Shown: positions 31,422-40,947 of the stretch, piece after piece | Layout: every line of letters begins with the position of its first letter | Numbering within the stretch: position 1 is the stretch's first letter | Source of the DNA: Evernia prunastri | Taxonomy: Eukaryota; Ascomycota; Lecanoromycetes; Lecanorales; Parmeliaceae | Length of the DNA: 40,947 bases | Reading direction: 5' to 3' | NCBI GenBank assembly: GCA_003184365.1 | Contig: NKYR01000208.1 | Coordinates: forward strand, 1-40,947 | Notes under the pieces: generated by a model | Told to the model about the DNA's origin: nothing | Database searches by the model: none | The model's input: only the letters and a program-made list of their open reading frames with translations | Program-made: the position numbers and the translations under genes

Positions 31422-32610
31422 TCACCCCCATACCGGGTCTCTTGCCTCAGATCTTGCGGCTTCTTCTGCCTCACACTTGGCAAATTTTGCCTCCTTTCCC
31501 GGACTTAGAGCTTCAGGCGGTGTGACTTGCCGATGCCTCTTCCGGCAGTTGGATGAGAGGCCAGATTGTACACCTCGTTGCGCTCGTTTGATATCGTGTC
31601 TGATCTCGGCGTCATGTAGGAAGGAACAGAGTTGCCCGCATGTGATCCGAACGACAGTCATACTCTGCGTTTGTTGAGCTATATTGGCCTGCCAAAAGGA
31701 AAAAGGCCATCAGCACTGAACTAATGCAGATACTGATTGATAATGAGCAAGTAGGGAAGCGATTACATCTGCTTCCCGAACACTGGATGCCTCCAGAAGA
31801 ACGTCTTCTTCCTTCTCTGGATCTGGCACTAATCGAGATCGCCAGATGGATAGCGACGCCTTCTTCGACCCAATGCCATATTCAATATCAAGCCCAAGAA
31901 CTACGGCGATGTTTCCGTCGGAACCGGACACATATTCATCAGCCAGCCTCGTCAACTCTTTCTGCTGCTGTGAATATGACGTCTCGATCACGACGGAGGG
32001 ATATTGAGAATGGGCATGCGCAAAAGAGGCGTCTGGTGAGTGCTTGGGATAACGTTCGTCGATGGCTTCATGTTCATAGAGATAGACATCCGAGGTAGAC
32101 TCTGATCTGACCAGAGCAAGAACAGCTGCAACATCCGTATTCCCACGAGAAACGCTCTTCAGCTGGGATCCAATCTCCTGAGCAACAAGCTCTGTGAATA
32201 TATCGTGCGTGGATGTTGGCACCCTAACGGTGAACCGGGAAGTATGTGGAGACCAGTCGAATCTGGTGCTCACAGTGATTCTCATCAGTGCCATGCCTTC
32301 GCAACGGTAGGGAGGACCGGTTCACTTACCGGAGTTTGCCCAACACGTAGTCGTAAAGCGATTTGTGTCTCTCCAGCATCGACCATACCGTCTGGATCTC
32401 TTCTGGTGTGATATTGAACACTGTCCACGGTTCCACCTCTTGTCCTTTGTGGCATAAGATCAGAAAGTCAAGGAGGCTGCTAGCCGTCTTTGATGGTGTG
32501 GTTCTCTGAGCCGATGGACTTGGTAGAAGATCCTGGTTTGAGACACAGACCACTCGAGCTCCTTCTCCGCGGTATTTGGAAGACGTAGTGAGTCTCTTGT
32601 GTTCAGGCAT
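31422..32610 (-). CDS. Conserved fungal protein, possible PD-(D/E)XK core
   Basis: Three exons on the minus strand (32330-32610, 31734-32262, 31422-31688) join in phase to 358 residues. The ATG at 32610 is the first in the frame, which extends upstream only to a TTG. Middle residues 165-235 ('SPDASFAHAHSQYPSVVIETSYSQ...GNIAVVLGLDIEYG...ASLSIWRSR') resemble a family abundant in Pezizomycotina. The spacing PD171...(V)IE187-x-S189 is compatible with a PD-(D/E)XK nuclease-like fold, but no catalytic Lys is clear. The C-terminal 'LCSFLHDAEIR' and charged 'PPEALSPGKEAKFAKCEAEEA' match the ends of the same family as I remember it. Function is not established. It is divergent from the KilA-N gene, with 468 bases between the starts. 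Confidence 0.75.
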
Positions 32611-33078
32611 AGTCGGAAGCGGTCGAGCTATCACATTCGCTTTGTAGTACAATGCAATGCAGATAGCCGTTGATGCAAGGAGTTGGAGGAGCGTATCCGG
32701 GTAGTCGCCTAAATTTCACTACGGAGCCAGCCCGGAAACGAGCCTCCAATGCACTTAATTCCCTTCCTGTTCAGACAAACGAGTGTCAACGGCTCTCTGA
32801 AGATGTTTCGGAGAACCTGCGACTGTGTGGTGATGCGGTCATGTCTCCTTCGCAGATGGAACCTGATCCAATCATATCTGATGACTGGTCAGCGGAGGAC
32901 GCCTAGGTGTCTGAATTTGCGAGTTCCCGATTGCTGTGACCGGTCTAAAAGTGAGACCAGTCTCAACAATCTTGCTAGAGCTTTGACACAGGAATTCTCA
33001 GAAAGACTGGTAATTACGGAAGATCTTACTCCCTTATTGTCAGCTATTTTTAGCCTAGAGACTTTTTGTAGAGTAACG
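32611..33078. other. Shared divergent promoter region
   Basis: 468 bases between the ATGs of the PD-(D/E)XK-like gene (minus) and the KilA-N gene (plus). A frame at 32673-32906 plus (78 codons) looks protein-like in composition but cannot be joined in phase to the downstream gene, so it is not called. Confidence 0.5.
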
Positions 33079-35453
33079 ATGCCAGGGGTGCTACGGAAAC
33101 GCTTGCGATCTTCTGAGTCCATCACTTCGAGGACGCAACCATCAAAACGAGGCGTGAAGAAACTCCAGGTAGATAAGAGTCTGGAAAGTAACGTCAGAGG
33201 GTTGTTGGCGGAAGAGACGGATGAGCACGACCGCGGGCACAGATTGACCACAAGTCCGGGACATGCTACTCGCACGCCGCACATTGGGTATGAACGGAAC
33301 ACCGCTCTTAAACCTGCTGGAAAGGGCCTTCCAAGGGTGCAAATCACAACGGGACAAACTGGCCAGAAAACGGTCTTGAAACGAGCAAGATCCTCTTTCA
33401 AGCAAGCCCTCCCAGCCAACGAGGATATACCCAAGGTACGAGGTCCTTGACGTCTGTCGGACTTGCAGCATGTGCTGACCGGTCATCGCCAAGGTAACAG
33501 AATTTGACGCCCGACATGTTCAGATGGAAGTCAATGGTCAACTAGTGCTGATGCGAAAAGAAGGCGGCTTTCTCAATGCAACCCAGATTATCACGCTTGC
33601 CAAAAAGAATGATAGCGAGCGCAAGTACATTCTTGAACTAATAAAACAGAAAACCAAGGTAGAAGTGCTTCCGGCTACAGTAGGCATCCCTTATCCACAT
33701 TCTTGGATCAATCTTCAACATGGACGAAACCTCTGCGGGCATCTTGGACTGGAGCAGAAGTTGCAGCCGTTGATCGATTACGGGCGTAGGTTTCAGCGTG
33801 AGGATGACGGTGAGACCGTGGAACCAATCTACGACTATCTAACAGAGGTGTGGCAACGCCCTATATTTAAATATGGAACTCTTAGAGGCTTACTTCATCT
33901 AGAAACTTTCTCAATTCATCACAATTGCCGTACTTCCTCAGCCTGTATCTGTCCGTAGGTCAGATCTCAGAATCAACGCTACTCATATTCTACGAGCGTC
34001 CGGTCGGAATAGATCCGAGATGGGTAAAATCAGGAAAGAGTATAATACAGCCTTTGACATTGTATCAGCCTCCAAGTACCATCAGGGCACATACGTGGAC
34101 TTCTGGATTGGACTAGAGCTCTGTCAAAAATATGGTATGGCCGAGCTGGAGGAGCGACTAATAGGGTTACAGCCTGCTTCAGAAGAGGCGGCCTTAGAGG
34201 CACGCCCAAGGCACGCCAGACTCCTAAGCCAGGCCATGGAGAGTCTACCAAAATCGCTTAACTTTACGGAGCTGGCTCAAACTCAAATGCCAAGAGGCAA
34301 CGACAGCATACTTGAGGTCATCACCGAGGTGACGGTTTTTGACTCCAAACATCTCCAGATGGTTGTCGAAGACCAAGCCATCCTCCTACGAAAAGAAGAC
34401 TGCTTTCTGAACGCAACTCAGATCATAAAGCTAGCTAAGAAAGACAGCAATGAGCGTAAAAGTATTCTTGACAAAATGAAGAAGCACACGAAAGTTGACG
34501 GGAAAAAGGCTGACGGGAAAAAGGCCATATGTGGCTCCTGGGTGAATCTTCAACACGGGCGAATCCTGTGTAACTTTCTTTCGTTGGAGCGGCAGCTACA
34601 GCCGCTGTTAGAGTATGCACAGAGGTTACAGGGTGATGATGATGTCGAAATGGCTATACCACCAGATCGAAACTATCTAGCAGAGACAGGAGTTCATCAG
34701 TTGTTTATCGCAGTCCGCGCACTTCCCAAGCCTGTCATGATTCGAAGGCTGGACCTCAGAGTCAACTCTTCTCAGATATTGGGAGTCGCTGGTCGGAACG
34801 AATCCGACACGATCAAGATCAGGACAGAGTACAGAGGGGCTTGTGATACTGTCCAACATGGCGGCTCCAAGTATAAGGGCACTTATGTAGACTTCGACGT
34901 TGCAATACGCCTATGTCGCAAGTACGGTCTAGCCGAACTAGAATCGCGGATTCAACAGGCGCGTTTGAAAGAGCAGCAGGTTCTCCAAAGGACAGTTCCT
35001 GAAAGAACAAACTTCGAAGTGCATCCTAGTGATGCCGCCGGCCAGATCCGCGAGTCAATGAGACCAGACTCGGCCTTGCCACGAGAGCGGAGAGACAGTC
35101 AACGGACCGAGTCGAGGTCCCAATCTAACAGTTCCGATTCAGACGATGATATTCGAGAGGAATATCCAATCTCGGACGCAGCCTCAGAATCTAGCACCAG
35201 TTCAAGTGAAACCTCGATAGAACGGGAAAGCGAGCCCTCATCCATCCGCCTTGGAACGAAAGCCGCTCCATTACAGCAGCATATACAGTATCCTCTCAAG
35301 GAAACAGAGCCTCAGTCACCACCCGCCAAGAATTCGCACTATTCGGTATGGGACTCTCAGTCTCAACATTCACGGTTGTCGGTGTTCAAGCCGGACTTGA
35401 TGCCGCCTAGTGGGACAGCGTCGCCGTACGAGAGTTTCACGAATATCTGTTGA
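33079..35453 (+). CDS. Protein with four KilA-N/APSES-like domains (A-B-A-B)
   Basis: Three exons (33079-33435, 33494-33847, 33903-35453) join in phase to 753 residues. The N-terminal 119 residues are basic and disordered. Two A domains (about 120-225 and 379-480) show the APSES/KilA-N pattern: 'GFLNATQIITLAKKNDSERKYIL...SWINLQHGRNLC' and 'CFLNATQIIKLAKK...GSWVNLQHGRILC...LQPLLEY'. Each is followed by a B domain (about 245-320 and 500-590): 'LRINATHILRASGRNRS...GTYVDFWIGLELCQKYGM' and 'LRVNSSQILGVAGRN...KGTYVDFDVAIRLCRKYGL'. APSES factors bind DNA through this fold. The tail is Ser/acidic-rich and ends 'PYESFTNIC'. The intron in the first module has no counterpart in the second. An internal duplication is evident. 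The target and role are unknown. Confidence 0.87.
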
Positions 35454-35523
35454 TTTGAGTTTAATCTGTTGTTGAATTGACCCGAATTCCATGCAAAGGA
35501 AATGATGAAGCAACTGTGGCAAC

Positions 35524-35524
35524 N
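35524..35524. other. Lone N: assembly join
   Basis: Sequence after this N (35525 on) restarts at the position equivalent to 34828, offset 697, and runs about 97% identical to 34828-35523 before continuing into new DNA. It may be a contig overlap between diverged haplotypes or a true tandem copy. Confidence 0.8.
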
Positions 35525-35526
35525 AG

Positions 35527-36150
35527 TACAGAGGGGCTTGTGATACTGTCCAACATGGCGGCTCCAAGTATAAGGGCAATTATGTAGACTTCGACGTTGC
35601 AATACACCTATGTCGCAAGTACGGTCTAGCCGAACTAGAATCGCGGATTCAACAGGCGCGTTTGAAAGAGCAGCAGGTTCTCCAAAGGACAGTTCCTGAA
35701 AGAACAAACTTCGAAGTGCATCCTAGCGATACCGCCGGCCAAATCCGTGAGTCAATGAGACCAGACTCGACCTTGCCACGAGAGCGGAGAGACAGTCAAC
35801 GGACCGAGTCGAGGTCCCAATCTAACAGTTCCGATTCAGACGATGATATTCGAGAGAAATATCCAATCTCGGACGCAGCCTCAGAATCTAGCACCAGTTC
35901 AACTGAAACCTCGATAGAACGGGAAAGCGAGCCCTCATCCGTCCGCCTTGGAGCGAAAGCCGCTCCCCTACACCAGCATACACAGTGTTCCCTCAAGGAA
36001 ACAGAGCCTCAGTCACCACCCGCCAAGAATTCGCACTATTCGGTATGGGACTCTCAGTCTCAACATTCACGATTGTCGGTGTTCAAACCGGACTTGATGC
36101 CGCCTAGTGGCACAGCGTCGCCGTACGAGAGTTTCACGAATATCTGTTGA
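35527..36150 (+). pseudogene. Partial second copy of KilA-N gene 3' end
   Basis: Starts inside the last B domain ('YRGACDTVQHGG') and runs to the same stop, giving 207 codons of the 753-residue protein's C-terminus. About 20 substitutions separate it from 34830-35453, many of them amino acid changes (T to N, R to H, A to T, E to K, S to T, I to V). It has no start or upstream exons. Because it begins at an N it may be allelic sequence placed in tandem by the assembler. Confidence 0.85.
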
Positions 36151-36229
36151 TTTGAGTTTAATCTGTTGTTGAATTGACCCGAATTTCATGCAAAGGAAAT
36201 GATGAAGCAACTGTGGCAACATGGACGAT

Positions 36230-36760
36230 TGAGTCTTCATACTCGGAAACACTGCTGACACCGTCCTCAAAATGAAAAGATTTCGAATACAAGTGTGCCA
36301 ACATGGACCTTGATTTGCTCCGCCGGGTGTAGCATGTGCATGTTATACTCGAGCAATTGATAACCATTATTGACCGAAGGAGCCGTCATCCCGTTACCGT
36401 TCGTTGACGACATGTTGTTCAATCTCAAGAATCCAGAGTCCCAGTTGAAGTCGATGCGAAAATGCTGTCTACTTATCCCGTATTTGTTGTTTTTGTCTGG
36501 GTCTGGTTTTTCCAGCAGCTGGACGTCGCACTTTTTCTCGTCGGTCCCAAAGAAGAAACCTTGCGTGGCATCTTTTGGTCCTGGGTCGAATTGTAGATGG
36601 AGCTCGAGCTCCGGAGGGCGTGAGACGTAGAGGGTGCATTCACGATTCCTTGAGTCGTCGTACCCGGAAAAACTGCCAACAACGTCCTCGAAGTGGAACG
36701 ATATCAAGCGCTTAGTGTTGTACTCAGACCGGAGTGATGCCTGCAGCGTCCGGTCCCACA
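36230..36760 (-). pseudogene. FHA-domain fragment (FHA-kinase relic) with diverged partial copy
   Basis: Minus-strand frame 36267-36760 reads 'SEYNTKRLISFHFEDVVGSF', then 'CTLYVSRPPELELHLQFDPG', 'GFFFGTDEKKCDVQL' and the FHA core 'YGISRQHFRIDFNWDSGFLRLNNMSSTNGNGM', ending 'HVGTLVFEI'. This matches the N-terminal FHA of fungal FHA-linked protein kinases (phosphothreonine binding; SRQH and STNG present). No ATG opens it and the kinase part is absent. Downstream (36230-36300, another frame) lies a second 'SFHFEDGVSSVSEYEDS', about 70% like the start of the FHA segment, so a tandem copy once existed. Confidence 0.8.
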
Positions 36761-37809
36761 GGTTTCACGATGAGGATGGTCTTTGAGTAGTCGGATTCCG
36801 CCACCGTAAGGCAGAATTTCAAGGACATAATGAGGAATGATAGTAGGATTGCTCTGATTTCAGGTATCATGTTTATATGGTAGATAGTATATGTAGGGTA
36901 GGCGATAAGGCACTTCGAACCGCCCACTAGCATCTCCTCTTGGTTGAATTCGAAGCCCCGCAAAGCTGCCATCTCTGTACGCCCTAACAAACACATTCCA
37001 GAAGATGGGCGGCTTCACGACATGCAGGATGACCTGACGCAGCGGGCCGTTGATGGAATAAAGCTTCATGCGTCTAATGAAGGTACTAGACAAAGATAGG
37101 GCCTCTATCAGTGAACCCCAGAAATACTTAATAGTCGAATCAGCCTTTCTATCCATTGCATTTGGGCCTCGAAGGATAGCTCCCGCCTTGAAGGAGCTAG
37201 CAAGCAAGGACTCGCCACAAATTTTGGTCTCAGGCAGACGTATCTATTAGAGAAAATTCTCCTGACAAAATTGTGGAGCAACTTTTGAAGGTCTGGAGGC
37301 AAACATGGAGGACTAATAGCCAAGGTCGGAGTGGGTGATGCACAGAATCATTCCATACGTCCGTCAGAACTATGCACCACTGACTGTGGAGTGTTCGCCT
37401 CCTCAAGCACATCAATTTTATGAAATGAAAAGATGTAGCAAATGGCAGTAGTGTCCGACAGCAGCTCGATTCCGCATATGAGGGACACCACAATAAGCCA
37501 AGCTCGATACCAGACCGAAGCTCTTGGACTCTAGCACGTGCAGAAGCCGAGGAATGGCGTCGCTCGACTATTCTATGATACGTGGTCATCCAACGAGTGA
37601 TTGCCTGCAGGCCTCCAGGGATCGCGCGCCACCAAATCGCTACCTAATTTTAGATTAGGCTACAGCGTTTGAAGAGCTCACGTGACTATCTCGGCAACAG
37701 CGTCTAGTAATATTCCCAGTAAAATCTTACCCGCACTTCATGCTAATTGCTACACACCTGCTGAACACGGCCATCGCCTGTCCGTAAAGTCATGTAAGAC
37801 AAAATCACG
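36761..37809. other. Intergenic stretch
   Basis: Minus-strand frames at 36724-36996 and 36860-37207 overlap one another and show no domain. No support for a gene was found before the NACHT gene. Confidence 0.45.
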
Positions 37810-40800
37810 ATGAGATATTATAAAGTACTGATCGCATTCATTAGGTCAAATCTAAAGGCAGCTCTGGATGAGTTTCATCAAAATCTATCTTCTGAACAGA
37901 AGATTGAATTTGAATCAGCTGCAGATCAGGTTCCATCTGCAGAAGCAGCCGTGCTCCTCACTGACGAGATCAACAAGAAAAGTTCAACCAGGAAGAGCCA
38001 TGTTCTTGCAGGTCGGATGCGCGTGGTGTTGGAGGCTGTCCAACAATATAGTGCGATCGGAGACACTGCATGTTCAGTCAACCCAATAGCAGCGCTTGTT
38101 TGGAGCAGTGTCAAGATTGTGGTCCAGGTGATAGCTCCTTTAGCCTCTCGTATTGTCACTATTAATACATAAAGTTCAGGCAGCCCTAAACTTCGCGAAT
38201 TATTTCGAGAAATTGTCCGAACGCTTTGCGCAATTGAGCACCTACTGTCCTCGGCTGAGCGCGTATGAGAAGCTGTTCAAGGAATCTATACGGCTTCAAA
38301 CTTCGCTATCCGATTTTTATGCTATTGTTGTCAAGTTTTGTACCAAAGCGCTGGAAGTTATACAGAAGAAAGGTGCGAAGAGCATTACAAAACGGATTCA
38401 AGGCCAAATACTAAGACTATATCCTCACTGTAGGCATGAAACGATTTGTCAAGTCTCTCTGGAAAGATTTCAAGGGTGATTTTGGACAGCTGGAGGAGAA
38501 TATTAGCGCGGCAAAAGAAGAAGTTGACGAGGAGATAAAGCTTGCATCTGAACAAAAGATGCAACTAATCCATGAGCAGCTACAGATTGAATCCGAGCAG
38601 GCTCAAATTCAACGCTCGCAGCAATTGACCGAGATAACGGAGAGCAGAGTTTTCCGCTCCCAGCAGACGCTTGCCCTAGCGGAAACCAAGGAGCTTCGGA
38701 TCAAAAAGGTTATCAAAGAAGAAGGTATGTCAAAACCAAGCATTTTTGCTGACCAGGCGTAGCTAATTGATTTCTATTCGTTCCTTGCAGATCGTACAAG
38801 AGTACGTTTGCGTAATCAGGTCTTCAGCTATGACTACACTCGAAGTCAAAACAAGGCATGCAGGACGCGCTGCCAGGGCACTGCCATCTGGCTTTTCGAG
38901 AGAGCAGAGTTCAAAGAATGGAATGAAGAGACGCTACCACTATGCCTTTGGTGTTCGGGAATGAGTGGGTAGAATCCTTGCCGAACGCTGTCCCCGTTGC
39001 GTATTTCTGTCTGAGTAAGGCTGACTAGATCACAGCTGGGTGCGGAAAGACAATCCTGACGTAGGGACACACGTGTATTGCGTTTTTGCGTCCCTCTGGT
39101 TCAGGATACCAAAGAGCGTTGCTAACAGCTAGCTTACATCAGAGGCCATGTGATAGAGCAGGTGACGAAGAACCTAGCCGGCAAAACAGACACAGTCATC
39201 GCCTATTATTTCTTTGACGCTGCCCAAAAGGAATCTCTATCCCCCTGTACCTTTCTGCGGAGCATCTTGCACCAGGTACTCCGCACTGAATCACTGAATC
39301 CGACACTACAACGACGTCTCGAAGCGATCTTCATTGGGCTAAGCGGTAGCAGAGAACCTGAGATTGACGAGTTGGAGCGACTGATTCTCGAGCTGTGTAA
39401 TACACTGCAAAAAGTGATCATTCTTATTGACGGCATAAACGAAGCGGAGCAAGACGATCGAAGGCTCGTCCTGCGCTTCTTGAAGGCCATTCAACAAAGT
39501 CAAGCCGTCATCAAGCTCTTTGTTGCCAGTCGACCTGAAACAGGTGTTCCAATTTCCTTCAGTGATGGCCAACTTACGCATATCAACATTCGAGCTCATG
39601 ATACTCGACTCGAGATCGACGGTTTCATTAACTCACGTGTGGAAAAGGAGGCGAAAGATGGCTCTCTCGTTGTCTGTGGGCCAGCTGTGATCGACAAAAT
39701 CAAGAACGTTCTGAAAATGAAAGCTAGAGGAATGTACGATACCTATCTCATAGATCTTGCATAATCTTCCAACAAGTGAGTTGACCGAGCCTTCTAGGTT
39801 CCTTTGGGTAGATCTGCAGGTCAAAGCAATCTGCGACACATGTGAGGACGATGAGACGTCCGATCGAGTCCCAGAGGTGCTCGAAAAGCTTCCAGAGGGT
39901 ATTATAGATATCTACTCGCATGCGCTACAACGAGTGCTTCAGAAGCGTGATGACCAGGTTGAAACTGTTAAGAAGATCTTCAAATGGGTTGTCTGCGCAA
40001 GACGCCCAATGACCATTGACGAGCTGAATGACGCATTAACAATCACAACAGGCCAGAAGTCCTGGAAGAAGCCTTCGCAGAAATTCAGTCCGTCTACAGT
40101 GAGCAAGCTATGTGGTAATCTCGTCATCTTCGATGATTTCGACGGCACATTGTCGCTAGCACACCACACTGTCCAAGCGTTCCTCAAGTCACCCCCGAAA
40201 ATGCCCTCACTTGCCGAATTCAGCATGCAAGCCTGTAAAGCGGATAACTATTTGGGTGAGATGTGTGTTACATATCTCGGTTTCACTGACTTTCAAAAGT
40301 CGCTCACAACCACTGGCGATTCTAGGAACCTACAGTTTCTGAATCGTCCAGTACTTTTGACCGCACACATGTTACCAGGGCTCAATTCTTTTAGGTTACA
40401 AAATTGGAACAAGCGCTTCAGGCGTCATACAGATGGCCATGATTTCGACGCGGAGAATCAGCTGAGAACGATCAGAAGTACAATTAATTCACCTACTATC
40501 AACTCCTCCTTTCAACTTCTAGAATACTGCAAGACTAATTGGTACCATCACTGCCATGCTTTCCCCCCCGAAGACACCCAGAGTGTACGCAGTCTTAAGG
40601 AGCTCTTGAATCAGCCATCGGTGCCTTTCTCATGGCAACCGTGGGGTTTGTCCGATGACTTAGATCCGTTCCCTCACTGGCCGATGTTCACGTGGGCAGT
40701 ACACCAGGTTCATATAGCTATTTTACGGATCTGGCAAGAACTCATTACAAAAAATGAAGCCGACGGTTCTTGGAGACGTCTATGGCTGACCAGTGGGGAC

Positions 40801-40947
40801 TCTTTGTTTTCCTCTGCCTGCACTATGGCAAATACCACACAAATCGACCTTTTCTGTAACGGTCTGGTAGGAGTGAGGCCAGCAATTGAACCATCACAAC
40901 AACAATTACTGGCTGGCATGGTAAGCGCCGCTGCTTTAGGGCATACA
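37810..40947 (+). CDS. NACHT (STAND-type) NTPase with DUF7708-like N-terminus, 3' end beyond window
   Basis: Seven exons (37810-38127, 38180-38372, 38434-38724, 38791-38964, 39036-39060, 39143-39733, 39798->40947) join in phase to 914 residues with no stop before the window end. Residues about 60-190 match the fungal NACHT-associated DUF7708-like domain ('ALVWSSVKIVVQ', 'YFEKLSERFAQLSTYCPRLSAYEKLF', 'DFYAIVVKFCTKALEVI'). A long charged coiled coil follows (about 195-265). 'ICGTAIWLFER'-type linker sequence leads to the P-loop 'GMTGCGKTIL' (Lys330), assembled from two exons including a 25-base microexon. Walker B is 'VIILIDGINEAE' (Asp430). 'FLWVDLQ' and 'LSLAHHTVQAFL' are typical winged-helix region motifs. 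'LAGMVSAAALGHT' at the edge may open an ankyrin region. Such proteins act in fungal self/non-self recognition and signalling; start codon uncertain. Confidence 0.88.

Noticed and set aside
32673..32906. Upstream exon of the KilA-N gene
   Set aside because: No donor before its stop joins in phase to the exon starting at 33079.
36724..37207. Two overlapping minus-strand ORFs as upstream exons of the FHA fragment
   Set aside because: No splice sites restore a continuous frame and neither product matches the FHA-kinase N-terminus.

Overview
The window comes from a filamentous ascomycete (Pezizomycotina). The genes carry short GT-AG introns (about 45-90 bases). The proteins are typical of these fungi: an SAT4-type rhodopsin-like membrane protein, a Zn2Cys6 factor, an FHA fragment of the fungal FHA-kinase type, and a NACHT protein with a fungal DUF7708-like N-terminus. 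The AT-rich repeat blocks look like products of repeat-induced point mutation (RIP). Genus cannot be judged from the sequence.

Layout. 0.8-2.4 kb: an APC-superfamily permease. 4.9-6.2 kb: a DEDDh (Gfd2/YDR514C-like) protein whose frame is cut by one TAA and continues into a 21-residue repeat tail. 6.5-17 kb: a transposon nest. It starts with a 64-67 bp AT-rich tandem array holding a 143-bp LTR-like element with a 5-bp target-site duplication (TSD). Next comes a GC-rich LTR element (7200-14468) with near-identical 143-bp LTRs and an internal part made of minisatellites and several single-N assembly joins. Last is a heavily mutated Tad-like LINE (14469-16450) into which at least two further short LTR-like elements have inserted. 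17.4-19.6 kb: a secreted type-B carboxylesterase. 20.1-21.6 kb (minus): the SAT4-type membrane protein. 23.2-24.5 kb: a secretory-lipase-family hydrolase. 24.9-27.2 kb (minus): a Zn2Cys6 factor, again with one in-frame TAA followed by a long open continuation. 28.4-30.3 kb: a complete but inactivated Pogo/Fot-type DNA transposon with perfect 75-bp inverted ends and TA duplications.

31.4-40.9 kb is the most unusual genic stretch. A 358-residue protein with a possible PD-(D/E)XK core is divergent from a 753-residue protein with four KilA-N/APSES-like domains in an A-B-A-B order. After a single N comes a second, about 97% identical copy of the 3' end of that gene. Then follow an FHA-domain fragment lacking its expected kinase and, running off the window, a NACHT NTPase. 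DNA-binding, nuclease-like, FHA and NACHT modules beside a transposon-rich region suggest an accessory island. Joint action is only an inference.

Multi-exon models were built by matching splice phase and family sequence by eye. Internal coordinates are therefore reliable where phase and family agree; starts and 3' ends are less certain.
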